DNA of 64,000 bases from CAZGMJ01 sp964526785 (GCA_964526785.1 CAZGMJ010000019.1:1-64000), one strand, 5' to 3'; positions 32,258-42,911 are shown, numbered from the stretch's first letter. Numbers and translations: made by a program. The notes: a model not told the origin generated them from the letters alone.

Positions 32258-33529
32258 ATGGTAGATAAAGGCAGAATGGCACGAATCCTACTGGTGGCAA
32301 TAGTGTTCATGGTAGCCTCAGCGCCGGCTGCACAAGACTGCTCACGGCAGCAACTTCTGCAGCAGGGCTGGCTGCCCAAGGCGCCGCCTCTGCCTGCACC
32401 TTCAGGCACCGTGGTGTGCATCGCCAATCCGCAGCAATTGATCGAGGCGCTCGATGATATCAAGGCAGGCACGACGATACTGCTGGAGGACGGCCACTAC
32501 AAAATGCCCCATTACGTCGCCATAACGGCTGACGATGTCGCGCTGCGTTCGGCCTCAGGCAATCGCGAGGCGGTTGTTATCGATGGTATTGAAAGCAGGG
32601 ACGGAGAATTAGTCGGAATCACTGCGTGCAGTGGGGTTACCATTGCCGACCTGACGATCCAGAACATCAAATGGAACGGCTTCAAGATAAACAGCGAAAC
32701 CGGCGTACACGACCTGACCATCTACAACTGCGTGATTCACAACATCTGGCAGCGCGGCGTCAAAGGCGTCAAAGTGCCCCTCCGGGACCGCGATGCTATC
32801 CGGCCGAAGAACTGCCGTGTCTCGTACTGTCTGTTCTATAACGACAGGCCCAAACGCTTCAGCGACGACCCGGCCGACACGCCCGACAACTTTAACGGCG
32901 ATTATATCGGGGGCCTCGACGTCATGTACGCCCAGCGATGGACGATCAGCGACAATGTGTTTGTTGGCATACAGGGTCGAACCAGGCAGGGCCGCGGAGC
33001 GGTCTTTCTCTGGCACGACTGCCGCGATTGTATCGTCGAGCGCAACATCATCATCGATTGCGACGCAGGCGTGTGCCTCGGGAATCCGCACCGCCCGCGG
33101 GATATCACGGACCATTGCACCAACTGCACCGTTCGCAACAATTTCATTACCCGCGCCCCCGAGGCTGGCATCGTAACCGTCTATACCCGCAATTGCCGGC
33201 TTCTGCACAACACCATCTACGACCCCAACAGCCGCCTGGGCCGCCTGATACGCGTCGTCTTCGACAACGACGGCCTGACAATCGCCAACAACCTTCTCTG
33301 CGGCCCGGATATCCGCATCGAATCCGACAGCAGACTGAACCTCCTGGGCAATGCCGTCGGGAGTTTCGGCCCGCATCTGAAGAACCCGCCGTGCGGCAAC
33401 CTGCATCTGACCGGGCCCGTTGAAGCCCTGGTTGACCGCGCCGCACCCATGCCTGACGTGCGAACCGACATCGACGGTCACAACCGTACCGGCGCACCCG
33501 ACGTCGGCGCCGACGAACTTCAGCAATGA
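32258..33529 (+). CDS. Secreted beta-helix protein, polysaccharide lyase-like, 423 aa
   Basis: Signal peptide followed by beta-helix rungs; the layout with an N-terminal PQQLIEALDDIKAGTTILLEDG resembles chondroitinase B and alginate lyase (PL6-type) proteins. The tail DIDGHNRTGAPDVGADE is a common end of such planctomycete proteins. The ATG at 32258 follows GGAGGCAGGTAA; an ATG at 32276 is an alternative. Activity is not proven. It forms a unit with the two genes before it. Confidence 0.75.
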   Translation: MVDKGRMARILLVAIVFMVASAPAAQDCSRQQLLQQGWLPKAPPLPAPSGTVVCIANPQQLIEALDDIKAGTTILLEDGHYKMPHYVAITADDVALRSASGNREAVVIDGIESRDGELVGITACSGVTIADLTIQNIKWNGFKINSETGVHDLTIYNCVIHNIWQRGVKGVKVPLRDRDAIRPKNCRVSYCLFYNDRPKRFSDDPADTPDNFNGDYIGGLDVMYAQRWTISDNVFVGIQGRTRQGRGAVFLWHDCRDCIVERNIIIDCDAGVCLGNPHRPRDITDHCTNCTVRNNFITRAPEAGIVTVYTRNCRLLHNTIYDPNSRLGRLIRVVFDNDGLTIANNLLCGPDIRIESDSRLNLLGNAVGSFGPHLKNPPCGNLHLTGPVEALVDRAAPMPDVRTDIDGHNRTGAPDVGADELQQ

Positions 33530-33742
33530 CCGCACCGGCCGAAAATCTTATCGGTCTGCTGATCCTTCGCCGATTCTCGGAAATCACAAGCCCCGCAACG
33601 CCGCAAACACGGCTTTGGACCGGTGCATTCAAACAAACTGAGGCCGGACAACGTACATATGGTGTCTCGAAGGTTTTCGTGAACCGATTATGGCCGAATG
33701 TGCGGAGCAAGCCGACGTCGCCGGCTGCATCGAGGACTTGTC

Positions 33743-34549
33743 GTGCTGCATTACAAAAACCGCAAACGAAAGATACACATCGCCACCATGGATCCCGTTC
33801 TGGCCGTGGATATCCGTCGGCGGCTTGCGGAATACCGCGGAACCGGGTCGGCCGAACTCGTTACGCCGAAAGAAAACGGCGACCAGATCAGTGTCCGGGA
33901 CGTTGACAATCTGGCCCTCGACAGCAGAAGCGCATCGGTCATTATTATAGACGTGCGCCGCCAGACCCTGACGCGCCTCCAGCAGGCCTACAACAAGATC
34001 GTCCGCTACAATCGTCCCGACCTCAACACGTACTGCTATGCAGTGCTGATCGGCGAAGGGCCCCGCAGTGTTCCCCATGACGGCGACACGCTGGGCGCCT
34101 TCCAGAAGTACCTGGCCGATATGCGAACCGACTATCACCCGGCCGTTTTCTTTGCCGATCCCTTCATGCGCTACAGTCGCGAGGAAATCCAGGAACTCGT
34201 TCTGTACGAAGGCACCCTCCTGCCTGAGAAACTGCCCGAGAAGCTGCGCAAACACTTCAAGCGCGACGACATGACAGTCGAACAGGCCCGGGCCTACTTC
34301 CGAGCGGCGGGCGTTCCCGCCAAAGAAAAAGCCGCCGCAAGAAAACGCAGACAGACAAGACTCGCGAAGTTCTATCACAGGATCATCAATGAGGAATTCC
34401 CCGACCACGCTGAGCAGCTCAAACGGAGCCTGACCAGAGAAGGCTGCTCCCTGCCGGGCGAGCCCCTCAAGTTGCACACATATCCCTTCCACTTCGAACG
34501 GTTGGTTCGCGCGCTGCTGCACAAAAAGAAAGCCGCGGCCCGTTCATAA
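33743..34549 (+). CDS. Conserved hypothetical protein, 268 aa, GTG start
   Basis: Soluble protein, strongly charged with many Arg and Lys, and no signal peptide. No family is recognised. The stretch VIIIDVRRQTLTRLQQAYNK is a helix after a buried strand, and the C-terminal third is basic and helical, which points to nucleic-acid or ribosome contact. The GTG at 33743 is preferred to ATG 33698 because GAGGA stands six bases before it. Confidence 0.6.
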   Translation: MLHYKNRKRKIHIATMDPVLAVDIRRRLAEYRGTGSAELVTPKENGDQISVRDVDNLALDSRSASVIIIDVRRQTLTRLQQAYNKIVRYNRPDLNTYCYAVLIGEGPRSVPHDGDTLGAFQKYLADMRTDYHPAVFFADPFMRYSREEIQELVLYEGTLLPEKLPEKLRKHFKRDDMTVEQARAYFRAAGVPAKEKAAARKRRQTRLAKFYHRIINEEFPDHAEQLKRSLTREGCSLPGEPLKLHTYPFHFERLVRALLHKKKAAARS

Positions 34550-34789
34550 TGGCGGACCTTCGTCCGCACCGCATGCCCCCGTCCTTCGAGTCGGAATCGT
34601 CCTTCTTGGATGCTGACAGCATCACCAAAACGTCGCCGGTCGGATGCTGCCGGCGCCTGTCGATTGACGGCGCGCCTCAGGCGGCCTAAGATGATCTGCC
34701 TGTTTCGCCGCACGTTCGATCGTGCGAGCGTCGTTTTCAAGGAATGCGTCGCGACCCGCACAGAAAGGAGCAGGCAGAAAGTCGTGAGA

Positions 34790-36448
34790 ATGGGACAAGG
34801 AAATCCGTGGTTGAAGGCCGCAACCATCGCGGCGGTCATCTGCGCCGTCTATCTGTTTATCACCACCCGAGCCACGCTCTGGGACCGCGACGAACCGCGA
34901 TTCGCTCGCGCGGCCGTGGAGATGGTTGAATCGGGCGACTACCTCGTACCCACCTTCAACGGCCGCTGGCGCCTGCACAAGCCGATCCTCATCTACTGGT
35001 TGATGTCTCTGCCCCTTCGCCTGCTGGGCTCCACCGAATTGGCGTGCCGATTCTTTGCAGCCGTCGGCACCGCCGCCACATCCCTGCTCACGTTCTTCGT
35101 AGCCCGCCGGCTCTTCGAGGTGCGCGCCGCACTTTGGTCGATGATCGTCCTTGCGTCCAGCATTATGATCCTCTACATCGGCACCGCAGCTACTGCCGAT
35201 GCGGTCCTGCTGCCCTGTATGCTCGGAGTCGTAGCCGTATTCGTCGCCGTGCGGGGGCGAAAAATACGCTGGCACGATGTGCTGCTGATGGGGCTTGCCC
35301 TGGGCTTGGCGCAACTGGCCAAAGGTCCCGTAGCGCTGCTCTCGATCGTTGTGCTTGTAGCGACGCTTGTGATTGCCCGCAAGCACGAACCCGCGTCCGG
35401 CCGCTACGCGCTGCCCATTCTGCTTGCAGCGACACTCGGCACGCTGGTCTTCCTCGCCTGGGCTGTCCCCGCCAATAATGCAACCGACGGCGAGTTCATG
35501 AGATTCGGCGTAGGCAAACACGTAGTCGGCCGCTCGATAAACCCCATGGAAAATCATGGGGGCGAGTTCCTGCTCTATCTGCCGTACTATCTGCCGGTCA
35601 TACTGGCTGGTTTCTTTCCGTGGGTTCTGCACCTGCCCGGCACCGTCTCAGCCGTCCTCGGTCGCAGGGTCGGCGGCTCATACTTCCGAAGCCTCTTCGT
35701 TGCCTGGACTATGACCATTCTGCTCTTCATGACGCTCGTCGCAACCAAGCTGCCGCACTACATCCTGTTTATCTGGCCCGCCTTGGCCCTCGCGGTGGCC
35801 GGTACGCTCGACGCCTCCCGGAAGCGGCGATTGACACGGCGTGACGTCGTGTGGCTCAGACGCGGCGTCTGGTTTTTCATCCCCATCGCCTTCGCGGCCG
35901 TGGTCGCCCTGATACTGATCCCGCTGCTGCTGGAAGTGCCGGGCTTGCTTCTGCCTGCCCTCCTCTGTGCGATTGTGCTCGCTCTTATGGCGGCGATTGC
36001 CGTATATTGTCACCGAACCAAGAGCCCGACCGCCAGTGCAAAAGTGCTCGTCGCGGGAATGACCGTCTTCATGATCCCGTTCCTGCTGGGTGTGCTGCCC
36101 GCCGTTGAGAGAATCAAGATATCACCCGCATTGGCCGCGATTATCAAAGACGAAGTTCCCCCCCATGCCGATCTGGCGGCGTGCAAATACATCGAACCGA
36201 GTCTCATCTTCTACGCAGGCCGAAACATCGAGCACCTCCGCACCGCCGAGGCCGTGCTCGGATGGACCAAACAGCCCGGCCCGGGCGTTTTGATTATGCC
36301 CCGCGATACATTGCACACCCTGGAAGAGCGACTCGGCCCGCTTCCGCTAAAGCCGATCGGCTCAAAACGGGGCTTCAACTACACCAAAGGCAGAATGCGC
36401 GAGGTCCTCGTCCTCGCTCGTACCGCCGTTCCCTCGAATACCGAATAG
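34790..36448 (+). CDS. ArnT/PMT-like glycosyltransferase (GT39/83 type), 552 aa
   Basis: An integral membrane protein with about 10-12 hydrophobic segments. The first loop holds DRDEPRFARAAVEM, with the DE pair of the catalytic loop of dolichyl-phosphate-mannose protein mannosyltransferases and ArnT. It would transfer a sugar from a polyprenyl-phosphate donor to protein or lipid at the outer face of the inner membrane. The ATG at 34790 is the start of the family-like region; upstream codons code no homologous sequence. Possibly served by the DPM-like GT2 protein at 16931. Confidence 0.85.
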   Translation: MGQGNPWLKAATIAAVICAVYLFITTRATLWDRDEPRFARAAVEMVESGDYLVPTFNGRWRLHKPILIYWLMSLPLRLLGSTELACRFFAAVGTAATSLLTFFVARRLFEVRAALWSMIVLASSIMILYIGTAATADAVLLPCMLGVVAVFVAVRGRKIRWHDVLLMGLALGLAQLAKGPVALLSIVVLVATLVIARKHEPASGRYALPILLAATLGTLVFLAWAVPANNATDGEFMRFGVGKHVVGRSINPMENHGGEFLLYLPYYLPVILAGFFPWVLHLPGTVSAVLGRRVGGSYFRSLFVAWTMTILLFMTLVATKLPHYILFIWPALALAVAGTLDASRKRRLTRRDVVWLRRGVWFFIPIAFAAVVALILIPLLLEVPGLLLPALLCAIVLALMAAIAVYCHRTKSPTASAKVLVAGMTVFMIPFLLGVLPAVERIKISPALAAIIKDEVPPHADLAACKYIEPSLIFYAGRNIEHLRTAEAVLGWTKQPGPGVLIMPRDTLHTLEERLGPLPLKPIGSKRGFNYTKGRMREVLVLARTAVPSNTE

Positions 36449-36591
36449 AAGAGGTATTGCAGTCTGCCGCCGCGACGCTCGAGTCGCAGGATTTCGCCCC
36501 TATCGGACAGCATCTTCAAATGCAGGGCGGACGCGGCGCCAATATGCTGTGCTCCAAAAGGATGAACTTTGCCATACGCTATGGCTTTCGC

Positions 36592-38190
36592 TCATCGCTC
36601 TGCTTTCTGACCGGTCATCCGTAAGAGCTGAGCTTTCAAATCCGCCTTGACCTCAACATGCCGCGGCTCGTCGGACACATTGGTCCACTCATACGGATCG
36701 CTGGCATGGTCATATAACTCCTCCGCCCCGTTGTTATAGAGTATGTACCGCCAGCGCCGGCTGCGTACGGAATAATGATGCTGATCGATCCGCTCGCTTG
36801 GTCGTCGATCTGCCTTGATAACGGTCAGCGCTGCATCGGGGCCCTCCCACTTCGCTTCGGGGTCGTGCAGAAACGGCTTGAGACTGTACCCATCCAGCTT
36901 CGCGCCCTTGTCGTTCTTCCGCGTGTCACCTTTCAACCCGCACAGATCGGTCAGCGTCGGATAAATGTCGATCAGCGAGACGGGGTGCTCGACAACTCCT
37001 CCCGCCTTCGACACCCCCGGTGCGCGGATGATCAGCGGAACCCGTCCGCTTTCTTCCCACAGCGAGTTCTTGAACAGATACTCCTTCTCGCCCATGTTGT
37101 AGCCGTGGTCGCTTGTCACCAGGATGATGGTATTGTTCGCCAGGCCGCATCGATCCACGGCGTCCACCACCTTGCCGACTTGCTCATCAACGAAAGCAAC
37201 GCATGCCAGATAAGCCTGGATGTAGGCCCTTAAGCCGTCCTCTATCGTCGGATATGATTCCTTCAACAACCTGAAGTATCGCGGCCCCTTTCTCTCCGCG
37301 CTGAAAACGTCGAGGTAGTGCGTATCGGCCGCATCCCCGGCCTTGATCACCGGCAGCTTGATGCTTTCCTTCGGGAACAGGTCGAAGAATCGCTTCGGGG
37401 CATAGAGCGGCGTATGCGGGCGAAGGAAGCCCACGCCGAGAAAGAACGGCCGCCCCTGTCTTTGCTCCGACATCGCCCGAAGCCTTTCCACCGCCCAATC
37501 CGCGCATCGCTCGTCCGGCAGCGGATCCCGATCATCCTCGCTCACATAACGCAACTTCCTGTTGACGTTCCACTTCGGCTTATCATACCAGCCTGTAACA
37601 CCGTTCACCGTCGGGACATCCGAGAGCGGGCCGAATCCGCCGTCCACCCAACCGATCGACCGAAACGGCTCGGGAATAGATGGATGGGCCACGAACTCCT
37701 TGCCGTCAAACGCCGAAGGCCCGTAGTTTGCGCGATGCCCGAATTCTTCCCACACGTGTGGCTGCCAATTGTGCAGCAGCTTGCCCGTGCCCATCGTGCG
37801 GTACCCGTTCTCGCGGAAGTACTCCGGGATCGTCTTGGAATTGATGAGCACCTCATTCTCGTACCACTTGCCGAAGTGAATCAGCCTGGACGTGTGCGGA
37901 TAGATGCCGCCAAAGAAGCTCCCGCGCGAAGGCGCACATACCGGGTTGTTGCTGTACGCCCGCCGAAAGGAAACTCCTTCTGCCGCCAGCTTCGCCATGT
38001 TCGGCGTCTTGGCCTGTGGATGCCCGCCCATGCCCGTCACGTAGTCGTTCAGATCGTCAATCACGATCATCACAACGTTTGGCTTTGGATTCCGAACGCC
38101 GACACCTCCGGCCCACCGTCCCGGCAGCGCCAAAGACGCCCCCACACCAATCGTCGCGCCCAGAAAATCCCGTCTCGACAGCCGTTTCAT
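36592..38190 (-). CDS. Tat-exported sulfatase, 532 aa
   Basis: A Tat signal (KRLSRRDFLGATIGVG) precedes the sulfatase fold. CAPSR (Cys85) is the formylglycine site, DD at 45-46 and SDHG further on are metal ligands. It removes sulfate esters from sugars after maturation of the Cys by a formylglycine-generating enzyme, not seen in the window. The ATG at 38190 follows GGAGGACTGACA. It lies 16 bp after the oxidoreductase gene in an operon headed by the DUF5107-TPR protein. Substrate likely sulfated polysaccharide. Confidence 0.93.
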   Translation of the reverse strand: MKRLSRRDFLGATIGVGASLALPGRWAGGVGVRNPKPNVVMIVIDDLNDYVTGMGGHPQAKTPNMAKLAAEGVSFRRAYSNNPVCAPSRGSFFGGIYPHTSRLIHFGKWYENEVLINSKTIPEYFRENGYRTMGTGKLLHNWQPHVWEEFGHRANYGPSAFDGKEFVAHPSIPEPFRSIGWVDGGFGPLSDVPTVNGVTGWYDKPKWNVNRKLRYVSEDDRDPLPDERCADWAVERLRAMSEQRQGRPFFLGVGFLRPHTPLYAPKRFFDLFPKESIKLPVIKAGDAADTHYLDVFSAERKGPRYFRLLKESYPTIEDGLRAYIQAYLACVAFVDEQVGKVVDAVDRCGLANNTIILVTSDHGYNMGEKEYLFKNSLWEESGRVPLIIRAPGVSKAGGVVEHPVSLIDIYPTLTDLCGLKGDTRKNDKGAKLDGYSLKPFLHDPEAKWEGPDAALTVIKADRRPSERIDQHHYSVRSRRWRYILYNNGAEELYDHASDPYEWTNVSDEPRHVEVKADLKAQLLRMTGQKAER

Positions 38191-38206
38191 TGTCAGTCCT
38201 CCGAAC

Positions 38207-39559
38207 CTACAGACTCCAGCCTTCGCGATATTCCTTTCGAACGTACTTGTTAGCTTCCGGCAAATTCGTAACCTGCAATTTCTCCGCATCCCATTCGATT
38301 CGGGTGTCCATCCGTTTCGCCACGTTGCCCAGCAGGCACGCCTCGGTCAGCGGGCCCGAATATCCAAAATCCGCCCCGGCCTGGCGTCCTTGCTTGCAGG
38401 CTCGCACCCAGTCCTGCTCGTGCGAACCCTTCACCCGCGGAATCGTTTTCTCAGGTAGTTCGTACTCTCTCATCGCGCTTTCGGGTATGAGCCGCGGCGA
38501 CTCGCCGTACACACCCGCAGCCAGTTTGCCCTTGCTTCCTTTGAACAACGCTCCGCCCTGGGGATGACCCATCCGGCGGCCGTCCTCAAGCTCCAGCGGT
38601 CGCGGCGGCCGCAGACCCTCATACCACGTCAACTTCACCGGCGGCAGATCACCCCTCGCATCGAACCTGTACGTCACGATAGACGCAAGCGGATGCGTAT
38701 CCGGATTCAAACCCGTCGAGGTCGCATCGATACTCGTCGGATGACCGAGCTTCAGCGCCGAGAACACCGGGTCCAGCGTATGCGCCCCGCGATCGCCCAT
38801 CATCCCGCAGCCGAAGTCCCACCAGCATCGCCACACGCCCGGATGATACGCCGGGTGATACGGCCGCTCCGGCGCCGGCCCGAGCCACAAATCCCAGTCC
38901 AGTCCGGCCGGCACAGGCGGCGTGTCTTTCGGTCGCCTGCTCCATTTCGAGCTCCAGTACGCATGCCCCCACGGATAGTACGACAGGCTGCACCACGCGT
39001 CGACTTCGCGAATCTCCCCGATTGCGCCGTCCTCGATCCATTCGCGGATCAGCCGAATTCCCTCGCCCGAATGTCCCTGAATACCCATCTGCGTCGTCAC
39101 GCCGTACTGCCCGGCCGCCTTCGCCAGCATCCGCGATTCATATACATCATGCGTCAGTGGCTTCTGACAGTATACGTGCTTGCCTCTCCGCATCGCCTCC
39201 ATCGAGATTACCGCATGCGTATGGTCCGGCGTCGCAATCATCACCGCATCGATATCCTTCTGCTTATCCAGCATCTGCCGGTAATCCGCGTAGACCTTCG
39301 CCTTGGGATACCGCGCAAACACCTTCGCCGCATAATTGTGATCCACGTCGCACAAAGCCGTAATATTCTCGCTCTCCATGTTCCGCAAATTGGCTTTGCC
39401 CATCCCGCCTATGCCGATCCCTGCGATATTGAGCTTCTCGCTTGGCGGTGGTTTTCCCGCACCCCCGAGCACGCGCCGCGGCACAACCGTAAACGCCGCC
39501 ACCGCCACCGCCGCCGTAGCCCCAAGAAACTCGCGCCTGCTGCTACTATTCTCCGACAT
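38207..39559 (-). CDS. Gfo/Idh/MocA oxidoreductase, Tat-exported, 450 aa
   Basis: A Tat signal (SRREFLGATAAVAVAA) precedes a Rossmann fold GIGIGGMGKANL (near 48-59) and the EKP-type loop CQKPLT (near 130), as in this NAD(P)-dependent sugar oxidoreductase family. The exported location is unusual for an NAD enzyme but common in planctomycetes. It starts 4 bp after the DUF5107-TPR gene stop and is followed by the sulfatase. Specific sugar substrate unknown. Confidence 0.9.
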   Translation of the reverse strand: MSENSSSRREFLGATAAVAVAAFTVVPRRVLGGAGKPPPSEKLNIAGIGIGGMGKANLRNMESENITALCDVDHNYAAKVFARYPKAKVYADYRQMLDKQKDIDAVMIATPDHTHAVISMEAMRRGKHVYCQKPLTHDVYESRMLAKAAGQYGVTTQMGIQGHSGEGIRLIREWIEDGAIGEIREVDAWCSLSYYPWGHAYWSSKWSRRPKDTPPVPAGLDWDLWLGPAPERPYHPAYHPGVWRCWWDFGCGMMGDRGAHTLDPVFSALKLGHPTSIDATSTGLNPDTHPLASIVTYRFDARGDLPPVKLTWYEGLRPPRPLELEDGRRMGHPQGGALFKGSKGKLAAGVYGESPRLIPESAMREYELPEKTIPRVKGSHEQDWVRACKQGRQAGADFGYSGPLTEACLLGNVAKRMDTRIEWDAEKLQVTNLPEANKYVRKEYREGWSL

Positions 39560-39563
39560 CAGT

Positions 39564-42500
39564 CTATCTCCTCAACAGATTAAGAGCATAACGCGCCCAG
39601 ACATGATTAACATCCAGTTCCACCGCCCTGGCCATCGCCTCTTCCGCTCCCTCCCGGCCCAAACCGAGACGCCCCAGGCCGATCATGTAGTGACCCGCCG
39701 CTTTGCGAACGTGCGCCGGTTCGCCCTCTCCGAACTTGGCAAAAAAGTCCACGTCCCCGACCTTGTCCAGCCGCTCCTGGCCCATCTCTATGAGCTCTTC
39801 GAATATCTCGTTCGCCTTATCACCATTGCCCAGTTTCTTATGTGCCGCCCCCTGATAGAAAATGTACTCGGATCGGCCCACATCCTGAGCGATTGCTTTT
39901 TCGAAAGCGGCCTTTGCCTTGTCGTCCTCGCCCAATTCCTCGTAGCACAGACCTGTGCAGAGGTTAATCTGCACGTTTCGTTCGTAGTCGCGATCACGCC
40001 CGATCTGATGATTCTCAGGGTACTCATCCGCCGCTAGAAAATCCTGGAGCGCCCGCTCGTAATCGTTGCTCTCGTACCTCGTCAATCCCCGCAGCAGATG
40101 CGCATCGACGTATGTGTCGTGCAGCCGGCGATTGCCCTCCTGGATGTGGAAGAAGTACTCGCCCAGATACTCGATGGCCTTGTCATACTTGCCGGCCTGC
40201 ACCAGCACGATGATCTCGCGAATGAGAGAATCCTCGCGCTTCTGAAGATGCTCGTGATTTCCCTCGAGCACCTTCAGTCGCGTCTCGATATCCGCGCCGT
40301 TGCGCTCATACAATACATCCAGTTCGTAGTAATACCGCGGCTCTTCGGGATTCTTTGCGATGGCCTCTTCGTAGCTCGCTATCGCCTTTTCGATATCTTC
40401 CCGTCCGTAGTAATAGCCCCACCCCAGATTGCGATGCGCTATCGCCGGCGAGTCGTCCAGTTGCACCGCTTTCTCCCAGTGATCTATGGCATTGTCCGGC
40501 TGCAAATCGAACAGCACATTGCCCATGTAGTATTGCGCCATGGCATCCTGTGGATACTTCTCGATGGCCCGCTGAAGAACGTCGATACTCTCCAGCCGGA
40601 ACGGGAAACAGTAATCCGAGGGACACCGCCTCGCAGATCGGTAGAACTGCTCCGACCGCTCCGGCTTGCCCTGCGCTGCATACAAATGCGCGAGATAGTA
40701 GTGAACCGTCGGGTACTCGCTGAGTCCTTCCTTGTTCAGTTCCACCGCTCGTTCGAGCACATCGGCTGCGTCCTCCCACATTCCCGCCCCCATATAATCG
40801 GCCGCAAGTTCCAGATACGTCTCGGCTTGATCTCGCATAAGCGTCTGCAATTCCGCAAGCTGCCGCAGCGCCAACTGCCTTCGTTCCATCGCCGTCAACG
40901 CCAGGTATTGCTCGTTCATCGCCCAGTGGTCCAGCGGGTCGATGCTCGTCACGTGGACCGCCACCTGATTTGCCTGCGCGGATCGGCCGAGCTTGCGCAG
41001 AACAGCACTCTTGAAATTCAGCGCCTTGGTGTTGACGCTGTTGGTCAGCAGGGAACGCTCCACGTGCTCCAGCGCCTGCTCGAACTGACCCCGCAACGAC
41101 GATATCTCCGCCAGTTTATAGTACGCCGCCGAGCGGAACGCATAATCCCACGCCGCCCGATACAGATTCTCGTACGCTTGCTTGTACTTGCCCTGCCTCT
41201 TGAGCACCAGTCCCAGATGATAATATGCCTCACAATTGCGCGGCCGCGTATAGTCCTTGCCAATCCGACCGATAGCCTTGCCGAAACTTGCCTTCGCCTT
41301 TTCGTACAGCCCTCTCTGCGCGTAGTATATCCCGAGCTGCACGTTGCACCGCGAATCGTTCGGATCGCGCTTCAGCGCCTCTTCGAAGTAGTCGTTGGGG
41401 TTGAGCCGTGCGTTGTGAAACTGCTTTATCCGCAGCCCCGTCAGGTACAACTCTTCAACCGTCCCAATCTCCTCCGGCTTGCGCGGAGGCTTGACCGTAT
41501 CGGGCAGTTCCGAATCCGCCTCTTGCTGTACGGGACTGTACGAGACCAGCGTCTCGCCCGATGCACTATAGACGGCCGCATGCAGATCCCTTTCCCTGGC
41601 ATCGGGGCCGAGCGCAACGGTCTTCGTATAGGGTGTTGCCGGACTCAGCGTCCGCACCTCGTTCAGCAGTGTCTTGCCGGCGGATTCCAGAACAATTCGC
41701 GCCTTGTCGAACCGTTGCGTGACGTTCACGCCGATAAACGCGCCGTCCCCGTCTCGGATCTCCAGATTCATAGCTGCATCCAGATTCGCAGCTTTCGCCC
41801 CGCCGATCTCCCGCAGCGGATACCAGTATTGATTGGCTTCCTTCACCTCATACGGCTTGATCCAGCTATAATCGGGCTGATTGTCCGAATACGCCCCCGC
41901 CATCAACTCCGCATACGGCCCGTCCGTATCCGTCAGCACCTTGCTGTCCCACATGCTGCCGACCTCGCCCGGACCCCACTCCCACAGCTTGGCCCCCTTG
42001 ACGATATGCGGATTCGCCACGTGCATCGTCCCCGCCTCCCTGCCGTGATCGTACCCCGCCAGGAATCCCTCCTTCAGATCGTGTGCAAAGATCGATACGG
42101 GACTGGGATGATTCTTCCACCACGACAGATCGACTCCCACATAGTCGCGGTCCAGGTATTTCGTTGTCCCAATCGGCCAGTGCGTGAAGTAGTTCTTCGC
42201 GTGATACGTCCCGAACTCCGTGCTGGGCGGAAAGAATATCTGGTAGTCATCGTTGGCGTGTGTTGCCACGTTCGCCCAGTACAAAATCGAGTTCACCTGG
42301 TCCGTGCGGTTGAACATCTTCACCCGCGCCTCGATGCAGGATGAACCCGGCCGAAGCGTCATCCCGATGCTCCACTTCATTCGATGCCGCGGCTCGATCT
42401 CGCCCACCCAGATTGTCTTGCTTCCGTCGCTGTTGGATATCAGTCGATAATCAACGGGCATGAAAGTCGACGCGCGATGATGATGGAACACGCACCATTC

Positions 42501-42911
42501 TATCCCGCCCGAAATCCACGCTCCCAGCATCCCGATGTTCGACGGCTTGATCACGTGCTGGCGATAAAAGATCTCGTAGCCGTTGGTCTTGTCCGTCGCA
42601 TAGAACAGCCGCCCGCCAAGCTCCGGCAAGACGCACAGTTTGATGTACGCGTTCTCCAGATACAGCGCATTGTACGAGCGATCCTCTTTGACGTTCGACA
42701 GGTTGTCCAGCAGCGGATACGGATAGATGACCTTGCTCGCCCCCTGATACGACAACGGCCTGCGAAACATCGGATTGACGTCGGGCGGATGAACCTTGTA
42801 CGTCGGCAGAACCAGCGGCTCCTGCCATATCCTGACACCGTCCGACTGCTGCCCGCCGACCGCGATCACCGCCGGCATGAGAACTATCAACGTTAATGTC
42901 TTCCAGTTCAC
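39564..42911 (-). CDS. DUF5107 and TPR-repeat protein, 1115 aa, GTG start
   Basis: After a hydrophobic N-terminus comes a DUF5107-type beta-sandwich (about 35-340; NALYLENAYIKLCVLPELGG, GGIEWCVFHHH), then more than ten TPR-like units to the C-terminus (NCEAYYHLGLVLKRQGKYKQ). DUF5107 proteins are linked to carbohydrate handling. The GTG at 42911 is chosen because GGAAAGG precedes it; the longer frame to 43265 lacks a signal. It heads the operon with oxidoreductase and sulfatase. Probably a periplasmic sugar-binding or scaffold protein. Confidence 0.8.
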   Translation of the reverse strand: MNWKTLTLIVLMPAVIAVGGQQSDGVRIWQEPLVLPTYKVHPPDVNPMFRRPLSYQGASKVIYPYPLLDNLSNVKEDRSYNALYLENAYIKLCVLPELGGRLFYATDKTNGYEIFYRQHVIKPSNIGMLGAWISGGIEWCVFHHHRASTFMPVDYRLISNSDGSKTIWVGEIEPRHRMKWSIGMTLRPGSSCIEARVKMFNRTDQVNSILYWANVATHANDDYQIFFPPSTEFGTYHAKNYFTHWPIGTTKYLDRDYVGVDLSWWKNHPSPVSIFAHDLKEGFLAGYDHGREAGTMHVANPHIVKGAKLWEWGPGEVGSMWDSKVLTDTDGPYAELMAGAYSDNQPDYSWIKPYEVKEANQYWYPLREIGGAKAANLDAAMNLEIRDGDGAFIGVNVTQRFDKARIVLESAGKTLLNEVRTLSPATPYTKTVALGPDARERDLHAAVYSASGETLVSYSPVQQEADSELPDTVKPPRKPEEIGTVEELYLTGLRIKQFHNARLNPNDYFEEALKRDPNDSRCNVQLGIYYAQRGLYEKAKASFGKAIGRIGKDYTRPRNCEAYYHLGLVLKRQGKYKQAYENLYRAAWDYAFRSAAYYKLAEISSLRGQFEQALEHVERSLLTNSVNTKALNFKSAVLRKLGRSAQANQVAVHVTSIDPLDHWAMNEQYLALTAMERRQLALRQLAELQTLMRDQAETYLELAADYMGAGMWEDAADVLERAVELNKEGLSEYPTVHYYLAHLYAAQGKPERSEQFYRSARRCPSDYCFPFRLESIDVLQRAIEKYPQDAMAQYYMGNVLFDLQPDNAIDHWEKAVQLDDSPAIAHRNLGWGYYYGREDIEKAIASYEEAIAKNPEEPRYYYELDVLYERNGADIETRLKVLEGNHEHLQKREDSLIREIIVLVQAGKYDKAIEYLGEYFFHIQEGNRRLHDTYVDAHLLRGLTRYESNDYERALQDFLAADEYPENHQIGRDRDYERNVQINLCTGLCYEELGEDDKAKAAFEKAIAQDVGRSEYIFYQGAAHKKLGNGDKANEIFEELIEMGQERLDKVGDVDFFAKFGEGEPAHVRKAAGHYMIGLGRLGLGREGAEEAMARAVELDVNHVWARYALNLLRR

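Noticed and set aside
40098..42344. Plus-strand frame over the DUF5107-TPR gene
   Set aside because: It is the antisense shadow of a recognised protein.
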